From assembly GCF_026619415.1 (NCBI RefSeq), contig NZ_JAOVZR010000001.1, positions 1,116,001-1,180,000 on the forward strand: DNA of 64,000 nucleotides, read 5' to 3'. A program made the translations under genes and the position numbers. Under the pieces are notes generated by a model, which saw only the letters and a list, made by a program, of their open reading frames with translations, was not told the origin of the DNA and made no database searches. Origin of the DNA: Hoeflea algicola (GTDB lineage Bacteria; Pseudomonadota; Alphaproteobacteria; Rhizobiales; Rhizobiaceae). This document shows positions 20,430 through 31,700 of this stretch, piece after piece; within the stretch, counting starts at the first letter, position 1; each line of letters begins with the position of its first letter.

Positions 20430-21983
20430 TCAGTCCGAGCCGGAACCGAGCTTGGGTATGACTTTTGATATGACAATTCTTGTTGTGATCAGCACCGGAG
20501 CAGCAGCAAGGAAAAACACCGCAATGGTGAAAAAGGCGCGGTCATAAGCGATTGCAGCTGCCTGAACACCGATCTCGCGGCCCATCATTTGCATCGCAGC
20601 CCGTGTAGCAGCGCCCACTTCCATGCCACGTGCAATCAATAGCTTTGTCAGCATCGCGAGGTGGTCAGACACGGCAACCCGGCCCGGCACAATGTGGGCC
20701 AAAAGAACACTCTTGTTCAGGGCAGTCTGGTTTTCGATCAGCGTCTGCATGAAAGCCACACCGGCCAACCCACCCGTCTGCCGGCCGGCGTTGAAAAGGC
20801 CGATACCGTGGGCCACTGTGGATCGGGGAAGCCCGACTAGCGTGATCAGCGTGATCGCCAGAAACAGGAACCCAAGCGCCATCCCCCGCAGCAGGATCGC
20901 CGGCATCATGTCCGGAAAACCGCTCTCGCCACTGGAGCCGGACAGCATCCACATTGTCAGCATAAAGGTTAGGATTCCGATCGGAACGAATACGAAAGGC
21001 GAAACCCCAAATCTCCTTATGAGAAACGCCATCAGCAACAGGCTGCTTGCAAACATCACTGCGCTTGGAAGCAACAGCAAGCCTGCATCCGTAGCTGTCA
21101 TTCCCAGCACTGAAATCGCAAACGACGGAATGAGATAGGAACTCCCGGACAGCGCGAAACCGGCTGCAAAGCTCACAGCGAAACCAAAGGCAAATCCCTG
21201 ATTTCGAAACACCGACAGGTTCATGAGAGTATCGCTGCTGGACGAACGAAAATGATGGATGGCAAGGAGCACGAACGCTGTTCCGCCAAGCGCCACCAGA
21301 GCGGCGATGAAAGGTTCTTCCAGCCAGTCCCAACGGTTTCCCCGGCTCAGCACATAAGTCAAACAGAAAGCGGCGGTCGTAAACAGGCAAAGCCCAACCC
21401 AATCGAAGCGCGACTTGCATATTTCCGTCTCGCGGCCGAAATCGGTCAGGGCAAGAAGCACTGTCGCGATCGAACCGATGATTACCATCAACAGAAAGAT
21501 CCAGCTCCATGACAGTGTGTCCACCAGCCAACCCTGCATGGATGGGGTCAGCGTTGCCGGGGCGACCACTGCCCCCAACGCAAACAAGGCCTGGATAACA
21601 GGCTGGCTCGAACGGGGAAAACTCTGGAGCAACATGGTCTGCCCACTGACCAGAAGCACTGCGCCGGCCACACCTTGAATCGCCCGCAAGGCAAGCAGCA
21701 GATCAAGATCAGAAGTCAAGGTGCTCAGCCCGCATGCAAGCGCAAGAACGCCGGTCGCCGCACGGAGGCAGGTTTGCGCCGACAGCCGTTGCATCAACCA
21801 GGGTGCGAGCAGAAATGCCACCAGCTTGGCAGCAGCATAACTGACATCAAGCAATGAAAATTCGTCGGGCGATGCATGAATATCGCCCGGCATGTCAAAG
21901 CGCGCAAACGACAGGACTGTGGCCGCAAGTGCCTCGGTGAATGCCGAAAGCACGACACCCGTCACCAGCAAAATCGCTGGCAT
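20430..21983 (-). CDS. MFS efflux transporter, DHA2 (EmrB/QacA) type
   Basis: Membrane transporter with about 14 helices, probably exporting drugs or toxic compounds together with the HlyD-type protein encoded just upstream. I start it at the ATG at 21983 (MPAILLVTGVVLSAFTEALA), giving 517 aa; the frame is open nine codons further, into a hairpin. Typical segments include RAIQGVAGAVLLVSGQTML and LFNAGRQTGGLAGVAFMQT. The location and TetR neighbour support a regulated efflux pump. Confidence 0.9.
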   Translation of the reverse strand: MPAILLVTGVVLSAFTEALAATVLSFARFDMPGDIHASPDEFSLLDVSYAAAKLVAFLLAPWLMQRLSAQTCLRAATGVLALACGLSTLTSDLDLLLALRAIQGVAGAVLLVSGQTMLLQSFPRSSQPVIQALFALGAVVAPATLTPSMQGWLVDTLSWSWIFLLMVIIGSIATVLLALTDFGRETEICKSRFDWVGLCLFTTAAFCLTYVLSRGNRWDWLEEPFIAALVALGGTAFVLLAIHHFRSSSSDTLMNLSVFRNQGFAFGFAVSFAAGFALSGSSYLIPSFAISVLGMTATDAGLLLLPSAVMFASSLLLMAFLIRRFGVSPFVFVPIGILTFMLTMWMLSGSSGESGFPDMMPAILLRGMALGFLFLAITLITLVGLPRSTVAHGIGLFNAGRQTGGLAGVAFMQTLIENQTALNKSVLLAHIVPGRVAVSDHLAMLTKLLIARGMEVGAATRAAMQMMGREIGVQAAAIAYDRAFFTIAVFFLAAAPVLITTRIVISKVIPKLGSGSD

Positions 21984-22000
21984 TGTTCCGCGTGTCCACC

Positions 22001-22030
22001 CCCGGGACACCCGCCACGGGGGTGTCCGGG
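22001..22030 (-). other. Hairpin between hlyD-like and MFS genes
   Basis: An inverted repeat CCCGGGACACCC / GGGTGTCCGGG (11 bp with a one-base bulge) lies just upstream of the MFS start. There is no T-tract. It may act on mRNA stability or on translation of the transporter gene. Confidence 0.45.
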
Positions 22031-22040
22031 CAACCGGTGG

Positions 22041-23086
22041 TCATCGAGGCCGCCCTTCGGTGTCGGTTACGCCGATCGAAACCCGCGCCGAAAGCCCGGG
22101 AACAAGTCGACCGGACAGCGGATTGTCGTCCAGTGTGATCTTGATCGGCACACGTTGCACTACGCGCACGAAATTGCCTGTGGCGTTGTCGGACGGAATC
22201 AGGCTGAAAGCTGTTCCGGTCCCCGGGGCCAGGCTGGCGACAGTCCCCTTTATTTCCACATCCGGAAATCCATCGATCCATATCTTCGCTAGTTGACCGG
22301 GCGCGATTCGCTGGAGTTGGACTTCCTTGAAATTGGCGATGATCCAGATGTCATCGACCGGAACAATGTCGAGTAACGATGCCCCGGTGTCACGAACCGA
22401 CCGAGACGGACCTGCCGATTACCGACAATGCCATCAAGCGGCGCCCGAACAACGGTATTGTCGAGATCGAGTTGCGCGAGATCGCGGGTGGCCCTGGCTT
22501 GTTTTAACGCGGCACTGGCTGCCAATTTCTGAGCTGCGAGAACGTCGAGTTTCTTCTTAGTGGCCTCGAGCGCGGCTTTGGCAGCATCGACAGCGGCATT
22601 GGCCTGATCCTTTGCGGCCTCTGCCTGTTCGAGCTGAGCCGGGCTTGCTGTTCGTGTCCGTACCAGGCTGCCGGAACGCTCGAAATTCTGACGTGCGAGG
22701 GTTAGGCGTGAAAGCGCCGCATCCAGTTGGGCAGCAGCCTGAAGGATCGCTGCCTGTTGCAGATTGCGCTCCGCATCCAGATTGGCAAGGGTGGCTTCCG
22801 CAGCAGCGATATTCGCATCTGCCTGGGCCAGCCGTGCCTTGTAGTCCCGATCATCGATGTGGAACAGTATGTCGCCAGTGTGCACCATCTGATTGTCGCC
22901 AACCTGCACATCAACCACATAGCCTGCCACTTTCGGGGCCAGTGATGTGATGTCAGTGCGCAGGTAAGCATTGTCGGTTGCCACTTCGAATCGGCCACTC
23001 GTCCACCAGGTCCAGCCTGAAAACGAGAGAGTGGCAATCAGACCGGCCAAGCCGGCAAGGATCAGGATTCTCAGAAGTCGTCGCAT
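22041..23086 (-). pseudogene. HlyD/EmrA-type membrane fusion protein, single-base frameshift
   Basis: Periplasmic adaptor for the MFS pump. It has an N-terminal membrane anchor (about residues 5-27), then the biotinyl-lipoyl half KVAGYVVDVQVGDNQMVHTG, a long coiled-coil hairpin (about 85-195) and the return half VRAPLDGIVGNRQVRLG. The frame slips after RFVTPG at the CCCC run at 22382-22385. One extra base restores GASLLDIVPVDDIWIIANF and the C-terminus ending DTEGRPR at 22041, giving 348 aa, the usual EmrA size. Likely a sequencing error in a working gene. Confidence 0.87.
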
Positions 23087-23127
23087 TTGACCATCGCTTG
23101 GTACCGCTCGTTACCGGTTGATCGATG

Positions 23128-23150
23128 CGGTACGGTAAGATACCGTACCG
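23128..23150. promoter_or_regulatory. Palindromic operator between the efflux genes and tetR
   Basis: Perfect inverted repeat CGGTACGGTA-AGA-TACCGTACCG, 10-bp arms with a 3-bp centre, located between the divergent starts at 23086 and 23180. Related half-sites (GGTACCG, TTACCGGT) lie at about 23100-23116. Size and placement are those of a TetR-family operator controlling both directions. Confidence 0.85.
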
Positions 23151-23179
23151 GTCAAGATCGAAATCGAGTTGGGTGCCAT

Positions 23180-23806
23180 ATGTCCGAGCCAACCCCGTCA
23201 AAGCGTCCATCTGTTGAACAAAGACGTGCAACGATCCTCGCAGCATCCGCCCAGATATTTTTCGAGCAAGGATATGCTGCGACCAGCATCGATTCCATTA
23301 TCGCAAAAATCGGTGGATCAAAGCGTAACATTTACAGTGAATTTGGCAGCAAGGAAGGTCTTTTCACTGCGCTTGTTACAGAAATCACCGACAATGCACT
23401 GGCCGACATGACCGTCGAGCGGCTTGCTGACCCTGATCTTAAAAATACATTGATGGAATTTGGTCGCAGGTTGATTGAGGTTTACATATCGCCGACCGTG
23501 GTCGGGGTGTTGCGAACCGTCATGGCCGAGACATCACGATTTCCTGAACTGGCAAGGGCATTCTATGAAAAAGGACCAAGCCGTGCCTCGGCACGCCTGG
23601 CAGAATTGCTGGAACGGAGCAAGGCAAGAGGCGAGATCAATGTCCGCGACTGCCTGCTGTCCGCCGACAACTTTACCGGCATGCTGCGCGGCAATCTGCA
23701 TTTGCAGGTCGTGCTCGGATTGAGAGAGCCACCGGACCCCGACGAGATTGAAACCATCCTCACCTCGGTGGTCGAGACGTTCCTACATGGTGTGCGCGGC
23801 CGCTGA
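23180..23806 (+). CDS. TetR/AcrR-family transcriptional repressor
   Basis: 208-aa regulator. I choose the ATG at 23180 (MSEPTPSKRPSVEQRRATIL), since the 31 codons upstream would cover the operator. The N-terminal helix-turn-helix is clear (about residues 14-60: AAQIFFEQGYAATSIDSIIA-like, then GGSKRNIYSEFGSKEGLF). The C-terminal part resembles the AefR/TetR_C ligand-binding domain. It is divergent from the efflux genes and presumably represses them and itself through the palindrome at 23128-23150. Confidence 0.92.
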   Translation: MSEPTPSKRPSVEQRRATILAASAQIFFEQGYAATSIDSIIAKIGGSKRNIYSEFGSKEGLFTALVTEITDNALADMTVERLADPDLKNTLMEFGRRLIEVYISPTVVGVLRTVMAETSRFPELARAFYEKGPSRASARLAELLERSKARGEINVRDCLLSADNFTGMLRGNLHLQVVLGLREPPDPDEIETILTSVVETFLHGVRGR

Positions 23807-23945
23807 GCGATCAAGCCGGATGGCTGTAGTAATGGCCCGGGCGATGTCGCGCCGGGTCATCGGCGACGGCTGCACATCGCCGCACTTTTCCTCACCAGAT
23901 CACAAAGCCGCGGGCACTCCAAGATCCATTGGCGCGCAACAGGCA

Positions 23946-26900
23946 TCAGTTTGCCAGACCAAAGGTGTGGCTGTTGCGGGCCTCCCTTGGCATATAGGCG
24001 CCGATGCAGCTGCCTTCCGAGATCCAGCGCCACATAGACCACGCTTCGTGCCGATTCAAATTCGCTGGAATGGTTAGATTCGAGATAGAACTGGTCCGGC
24101 CCGGTGGTGCCACCGTCCCCCGAACCGACCTTTTGCACATCTATGTAATAGGCCGCGCCATTGGTCAGCGTCACCTGGCCCGTCTGATCGGAATATTTCG
24201 CATTGAGCCCGTATTGCCGGGCGCATGCCATCGCTGCGCTCTCCTGCATTCCCTCGTCAGTCGACACATCGGAACGTTCTTCCTCGCCCGGTGCATCGAC
24301 ATCGCCAGCGGCGGTCTGATAGCCATCCAGACAGTCATAAAACAGGCTCTCGTTGTTGTAGGAGGTCGAATTGGCATTTTCATTGTCGGCCACGCACTTA
24401 TCCCAGTCTGCTCCCTCGACCCTGTCGTAGCGGAGCGACGTATCAGTGCCGCGCGCATCCACCGGATTGCCATACCAACTGGCGTCATCAGCCGGGGTGT
24501 TGCCGCTTTCCCCAAATGTGAAGCTGTTGCGCCCTTCCAGCGGCTTGCCGGCGCCAATACAGCCGCCGCTCGGATCAAGCCCGACAAACACGATCCCGCG
24601 TTGCGGGTCGACCTCGTATGGTTGCCCGCCATCGTCGAGTTCTTCGCTCTGCAGTTTCATATCCCCGGTCTGGCCCGGCTCCAGATAGACCACCAATTCG
24701 CTGCGGCCCGAGGCATCGACACTGTCTTTTGTGTATTCCTCCAAGTTGCGATAGCCATACCCATTCGTGTCGATGTACACGACAAAGGATTTTCCGATGC
24801 CGTTGTACGTCTCGCCATAATTTTCAGCGCTGAATTCTCCATCCAGCGTTACCTTGACCCGCCTGTCCCCCAGATATTCCCAACGGCCGGTGACCGTGTC
24901 GGATTTCGGCACAGGACCGTCCTTGCTCCGTTCCGCATCCGGTAGGCTGGAGACAAAAATCTTGTCGGAAGTGAACGTCCAGATCGCTTGTCCCGCGTCA
25001 TAGTTCTCCACCCCCTCCGGGGGGATGGGATTTTGATTTTCCAGTGCCCGAACAGCGCGGCCCGGGCATTTTTATCGTTGGAGTTGACGATGGAAGCGGG
25101 GAGCGGATTGGTTTCGATCTTCTCCAGCCAGTCGCCACGACCGCCGCCATCAATTCCTTCGGGCTTGGCGACGTGCAATACACCGTTCTCGTCGGTGTAA
25201 TCGGTATCCGCGTATTTCCAGCGTGCAAACCGCATCACATTGTTGACCAGATGGTGATCGGTGTCGGTGTAGAGCGTTACACCGTCGCCTTCGCTCTGAA
25301 CGAACATCCTTTTATCGTAACTGAAGCGATCGATCTTCAATTCACACTTGTTCGGCACTTTCTCCCAGGTTCCTTCACCTGAACCGAGCAATGTCCCATC
25401 TGCCGAAAATGTGAGTGTCGATTTCGTAGGTTGAAGTTTTTCGCTCGCCAAATTGTCAAATTCCCCCAACCTCCAGTCGCCGGCAAGCAATTTTCCGTAA
25501 TCGGCCGAATCGTCAGGGCAGACCTTCTCGGTCAGATGGTAGGCGCGGGCGTTGTTGTATGCGGTGAGACCTTCAACGCCATACCTCGCGAGAATGAGCT
25601 GGGGAACCGCTACATATTTTTCCAGCGTCTCATACGCGATGTCTACTTTTCTCTGGATCTTGTACAACTTCTGCTCGAGATTCAGGCAGGCATTGATCGC
25701 GATTGGGGCTTCCACCTCCTGCTGCGAGGGGTCGAGCGAGACTGGCGCAACCGTGAACGTGACACCGTACAGACTGCCTTCCGAACCGCTATGAACCAGC
25801 GCTTCAGTATGGCCCTCACCCTTACGCAGCCCGGCCGTATCGAATTTGAGGTTCCCGAGATTGTCGTCAGCGCTGGCGCAATCATACTCGATCAGGTGAA
25901 CATTCACGCCTGCGGTGCGGGGCAAGACCCTCGACACGCCCACATTCTTGGTGCTGCCCTTGCCTATATCGCGCCAGTCGCCACCACCATTGGGCCAGAC
26001 CGAGGTCCCGTTGAGTTCAATCTCCAGAGAATCATCGGTGTCATTGGTCATTGCTACGATGGTGTCCATCGCCGAGCCGAAGGGATTGAGGAACGTCTCC
26101 AGCACGATCGCATCAACTTTCCTTGGTGGCCGCCTCCGCCCCGGCTGCCACAAGCGCACCCTGTATCTCCTTGAAGGCGCCCTCGACCTGGGCAACAATT
26201 GCCGGAGTGACCACCTTGACAGGCGATACCGGCTCGGCGAAATCGACAAAGCTGTCGCAGGCAGTCCTGAGCTTGTTGATTTCCGGCGTTTCAAACTCAG
26301 CCATCGCCATGAGCGCCATACGCGCGAGGCCAATTTCATGGTCATCCGGTTCCAGACTCTGCAAAACCACCGGTGCTGCTGGGCTGGTGGCGCCGCCGGA
26401 GCGAGTGTCCTTCGCCTTGGCCTTGGCCGCACTCGTGGCGGCAAGAATGGCGGGTGTGACGCCTTGTTGGGCCAACATTCTCGCAGCCATGCTACTGACC
26501 GAGTTGTTGAAGCCGTCTTTCAACTTCTCGAAGTTTTCCTCCGCATCCAGTCCTGTCTTTGTCAGCGACTTTGATCGCTCGAGCGTCTTGCCGAGATTTT
26601 TCAGCGTCAGCGCCGCTTTCGGATTTTTCCGATAGCGCAGCAGCATGGTCTTCTTTTTCTTGATATGGTTGCTGCCCGCCTTGCCAATTTTTGATGTCAC
26701 CTTCCGGGCGGACGAAGTGGCGAACTTGGCGCCGCTGGACCACCCGCGGCGGGTCGCTTTCGCGACATTTGCAGCGGTGGAGCGAAAGCCCTCCTTGGCG
26801 GCCTTTTCAAAAGCTTCCTTGGCAATTTCCTTCATTGATTTCTTGGCGAAATTCTGTGCGCCCTTCTTGCCAAGGTTCTTGGCCAATCCCGAAACAGCGC

Positions 26901-27592
26901 CCTTGATCGCACCAGCGGCGCCGGACGAGGCAATCGTCGGGCCCCATTCGAGCGCAAGCACCATGCCGCCAGTCAACACGTTGGTGGCACCATCCCGACC
27001 GGTCGAAGTCTGGATGGCCTTGACGGATTCGATATCGATCTTGATCAGATCCCTTGCCGGTCCAGGTTCAAGGGTCCAGACGAATGCGGGATCGGTTTTT
27101 GTTGCTTTGGGGCGCGCGGTCGCGCTGCCACCCTCTATTTTCAGACCAATGTCATGGGGCTCCGACCGCATGTAATCATATTTGCTGATCAGCATGACAT
27201 CCGTGGCAACAGGATTTGGCTTATAGCTCCCGAGATCGCCCCATGTATTGATACGAATTCGTGCCATCCTTAACTGTCCACAGATCAACCAGGCGGCCTT
27301 CTGTAACTGTCGCATAAACGCTTGCGGAATTGCGGGGCCTGATCAGAATCCAACCCGTCGCAACATTGGCGATTGTATAATCATCGCCTTTTCCATCCAC
27401 AAAGACCCACAGAAATGAATCATCATCGGGAGCGAGGGCCGTCGTTAAACTGATGTGCCGGCCACTCGATTTCAGGTAGGTATTGTCAAATTTGGACTTG
27501 ATCCGGAATGTCGGCGTCAGCGCAATCCCGTCTGCCGCATATTGCTGTGCTTTTGCAGGCATAGTGACCGATAGCGTGGTGGCCAGTACCAT
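23946..27592 (-). pseudogene. Large secreted multidomain protein, four frameshifts
   Basis: As written, the coding sequence is split over five frames. Four single-base repairs (near 27239-27242, 26115-26124, 25019-25024 and 24015-24025) give 3645 bp and 1214 aa. The product starts MVLATTLSVTMPAKAQQYAA (signal peptide). A beta-trefoil/fascin-like segment follows (FRIKSKFDNTYLKSSGR), then a very basic Ala/Lys-rich helical region, a Cys-containing beta region (SLEIELNGTSVWPNGG), and two related motifs FVGLDPSGGCIGA...RNSFTFG and VALD...CIGA...RNSHTFG. One copy of the repeat found in the giant protein occurs at about 24325-24415 (DWDKCVADNENANSTSYNNE). No family is recognised. It is either a decayed gene or a badly sequenced one. 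Confidence 0.65.
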
Positions 27593-27701
27593 GAAGGCAG
27601 CAGCTCAGACCGCAAACAATTTCCGACATTGGTCATTATCGGTCCCCCTTGAAATTGACCGGGCTGACATTGATCAGCCTGCAGCAATCGGCAGGTCCGT
27701 C

Positions 27702-28408
27702 CTATCGGCATTTCTTCGTGTAGGCATCGAACCGACGGGCTGAACCCGCGGCCCTTTTGGCGTCTCTCTCCGACATTGGCCCCGCGGCCGCGACCCAGTA
27801 ATTCCGGGTAAACCTCAGACATTCATTGGTGTCGAGCACGAACCAGGAGCCTGCCAGTTCGCTCACCCGGTCGGATGCATCGCCGAATTCAGGGAACGCC
27901 CCGGCAATCGCGTACCAGTCGTCACCCGAGGCCCGCAGCCGCTGTTTCCGGTCAGGTTTCGCTGTCTGCGCCGGGCGTGACGGTTTGCTGTAGCTGTTGG
28001 TGAACAGCAACTCGTCATCCCGGTATCGGGTGACCTTGCATTTCTTGTCACGTTTCGGCGCCCTGCCCTCAAGCAGGATCGAATTGGGTCGAACCGCGCC
28101 AGTAACATCATAGGACATCGCGCCGCATCTGGCGCTGAACACCCAGGCTTTGCCGATCACCGCGCCGACCGCGGTGACGCGGCCGTCAAACAACGGAGTC
28201 CCGCGTTCGACACCACTTTTTTCAGCGCTGCTCGGGGCTTGTCATAGGAAATGTACAACTCGTTGTCGCACAACTGGACTTCCATTGCCGAGCCATTGTG
28301 ATCGTATGTGTCGACCGCGCAATTGCTGGCTTGTGACTGCCCGGCGGTCGCCATCAACCATGTTGCAGCGACAATCCCCATGATGCAAAAATCAATAGCC
28401 CGTCCCAT
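27702..28408 (-). pseudogene. Secreted Cys-containing hypothetical protein, single-base frameshift
   Basis: The frame from 28408 (MGRAIDFCIMGIVAATWLMA, signal peptide ending near GQSQAS) reads through CAVDTYDHNGSAMEVQLCDN and ISYDKPRAALKKVVSNAG. It slips at the CCC at 28200-28202. One extra base joins it to GTPLFDGRVTAVGAVIGKAW and on to DAYTKKCR at 27702, giving 235 aa. The middle (YDKPR...GTPLFDG...FSARCGAMSYDVTG...CKVTRY) resembles a small beta domain seen in other proteobacterial secreted proteins, from memory. It lies 109 bp upstream of the larger gene and is probably in one transcript with it. Confidence 0.65.
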
Positions 28409-28795
28409 GCATGCTCCCCTTCTTCCCTCAGCAGAGAAACTATCTCCGCAGGCTGTAGCGAACCAAGATCCAGATCCGCTTCAGAATCTCGTTCACTCGC
28501 TCTGGTAAATCCGTCATATTTTCGCATCGCACCCAGATAGATCTACGTATTATTGATCGCAAATACTATTTCAGACAAAAACAATCCAACAATAATAGTG
28601 GATTTTTAGACCCATTCAGGGTTTAGTTCGATTAGAAATACATATTATTGGTTGATAAATGGCGCCATTTGCAAGAAATTCCTTTACACAATCTTAATTC
28701 AACATAAATTCGTACGGAAGACAATTTCTATGTTGTGTCGAAAAATTCGGCGCGTCGAAATAAGAAGACTTAAATTTACTGAGGGCGGGCTGATA
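28409..28795. promoter_or_regulatory. AT-rich divergent intergenic region
   Basis: 387 bp separate the two divergent secreted-protein transcription units. From about 28510 to 28790 the base composition is clearly AT-rich, unlike the GC-rich surroundings. A possible promoter for the plus-strand gene is TTTACA (about 28683) with TAAATT 16 bp downstream. No gene is visible; a 48-codon extension of the giant gene's frame through this region is polar and unlike a signal peptide. Confidence 0.5.
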
Positions 28796-31700
28796 ATGGG
28801 CATGATGCGGTTGACGAAATTCTTGATCCTTTTGGCGCTTGCCGGATTGGTCCATCCTTTCACCGCCATGGCCCAGAGCTACAGCACCAAGGATGCGCAA
28901 TACGTCACCAATTCCCGCAACGATGCGGTGTTGCGTTACATTGTCTGCCTCGAACTGGTGGCCAGCACACTTCCCTCAAGCATGAGTGTGCCCAACCGGC
29001 TCAAGCGTGGAGAAGCAGAGTGCAAGAACGCCGCTGCACGCCTGCCCAAATCCGCCCGCGAACCCGATGTCGCCGACATTCGCGGCATGCTTCTCGAATG
29101 CGGTTTCCGCGCCTCAGATGCGTCGTCCGGTTCGGATTGCCGCGTCAGCGTTGCTGGCGGTGCGAAGCCCGGCCCCAAAAGGCCCGGTCGCCTTGGCGCA
29201 GGCGCTGCCAATTCAACCCGAAATGGCGCTCCGGTCGTCGCCGATGACGTCGATATTGCGCCGCGTGTGATCGAATTGGGCAAATGGATCGAAGGCCTCG
29301 CCCATGACGGTTCCTACCTTTGGGCAGCTGAAAGTGGTCAACGCACCATCGCCAAGGTCAATTACAAGACCGGCAAGGTTGTCGAACGGCTCAAGGTCGG
29401 TCGCCTGCCGATCGAGATTATCAGCGCCGACAAGGACATCTATACGCTGGTGGCAACCGACAAGGTCGTGCTCCGACACGATAGCCGCGGTCGCAAGAGC
29501 CAGGTCGCCAAGCTCAAGCTTTGCCCGAGTGCAATGGAAATTTCCGGCTCCGACCTGTTCGTTCTGGGCGAGCCCGACTGCAGCTCCGACACAAGCCAGC
29601 TGGTGCGGGTCGACACCGACCGCGGCAATCAGAAAACCTCACCTGATCTGGGGCAATGGGCCACCTCCATGACCGTTGTCGGCGCCGACATCTGGGTCGG
29701 CCACGCGCGCGGTGAGAAAATTTCAGTCGTCAGCGGCTCCAGCCTGAGGACCAGCAAGCTTGCTGTCTCCGGCATCGAAATCTGGGCCATGGCCGCCAAC
29801 AGAAAATCCGTATTCGCCGGTGGTCGTTATGAGACGACCGACCATGACGGCAGCGTGGTGATGATCGATGCTCGTTCGCGCAGGGAAATCTCGCGATTTT
29901 CCGCCACCGAACTGATCACCCAGATCAATGCCGACGAGGACAAAGTCGTGGTCGTTGGCGCCGAAGGCACGGTCTGGATCCTGTCGGCTAATGATCTCAA
30001 CCTGCTGCGCACCATCAGGCTGGACACAGGTAAATACGAGCCCAAGGCCACCATCTTCGTCGGCAAGGATCTGGTAATCGCCGCCGGCCAGCATCGGGGC
30101 GAGAACGGCGCTGCATTTGTGCTGACGGACTATATGCCTGCCGGCCAAACGCGCTCGGCAACCAACAAATTCAAGCCTCGGCCCGGCATCCGGCCGACCA
30201 GACCTGGCCTCAAATCCCCCAAAAGGCCTGGCCGCCCCACCGCATCCAGGCCAACACCCCGGCCAACAGCCGGCCAGCGCCCAGACACCCGCCCGAGCAG
30301 ACCTGACGCCCGCCCCACCCGGTCCGGCTCCCGGCCTTCAAAGGCGCCAAGTGCGCGTCCTGGGTCTGAATTTCCGGTTCTCGCCGGCTCGGTCGGTGGC
30401 CGGGTTCGCGCCCAGGCCTCGATCACAGCGGCCCAGATCGCATCCACCAGCTCCGGCCAGGCGATCACCGTGCTGCGGCGCACCAACAAGATCTACAAGG
30501 GCTACCCCTGGTTCTCGATCCGTCTAGGCAATGGCGACAGAGGGTACCAGTGGGGTGGTATTATCTGCGCCAACAAGAAGGCGATATCCGGCACCAAGGG
30601 CAGGTGCGAAACCCGCAGACCCACCCCTCCGTCCGCACCCGGCATCGCTTCGGGCGGCAATTCCGGCACTCGGTCAGGTAACAACCAGACCAATGCCGCC
30701 GACATCGTTGTCGGGGTGCTGGATCTCGTCGGAAAGATTCTCGACAACAAGAACGACCGGAAAAACAACAAGGCGGTTAAGAACGCCGGCAATGGCGTCG
30801 ATGTTTTCCGCCAGCGGCTTTATGTCGACGCCGATACCGGCGGCGTTTCAAGCGTTCGCAAGGTCAACGATGGACAACTGGCGATCTACACGGTCAGTGG
30901 CATCAAGGGGCAAACCCTTCAGACCAACCTGTGGTCCAATACCGGCAACGCCGCCTTCGAGATCTACATCAAGAACGCAGTCAAGGGCGGGGCCACGCTG
31001 CCTGGCGCCGGCGACGGCGACTATGCCACCTTCCACCAAGGCGTTTTGCCGCTGACGGGCAACTACCAGATCGTCGTCGGTTCAACTGGCGGACGCAGTT
31101 CCTATGAGCTCACTGTTGCGCTGCAAGAGCCTGTGCGTGCGTTTGATCCCTCCACCAAAGCCGGCAAGCTCAATGCGCCGCTGGTAGTGGGTACCTACAC
31201 CAGCAAAACCGGAACATCGGGCAACATTCTCCTCAACGGCCGCACAGGCGCATTGTCGTGGACAGAATTCTGCGGCGCCCAGATCGGATTGACCCCGAAT
31301 TGGCCCAAATCCCGCCTCTCACCCCGAAGCCGCAGCCTGAAGCCCTTCCAGCTCAACGTCCGCAATGGCACAGTTCTCGGCTTCAAATCCGGCAAGGACA
31401 CTTACATTCGCCAGGATAACGTGATGATGCCGGGCTGCGTCGCCGCCACCCCTGGTAACAATTCCAAAGCGAGCAACAATTCCAATCGACCGGCAAAAAC
31501 CGGCAACAAGCCTGCCAGGCCCGCGAAGCCCGCCAAGCCTGCGGTTGCACAGGCAGCCGACTGGACCCTGGCGCCTAAGGATCAGCGTCAGAACAAGAAC
31601 TACAACGATGTTCCAGTTGCCTATTGGTCAACTTGCGAATCCGGCAATCTTGACCCCACCTCCCCGGCTTTCAACAATGAGAAGGCCTACTGGGATTGCG

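Noticed and set aside
28652..28795. 48-codon N-terminal extension of the giant secreted protein
   Set aside because: It lies in the AT-rich intergenic DNA, lacks a ribosome-binding site, and would bury the signal peptide.
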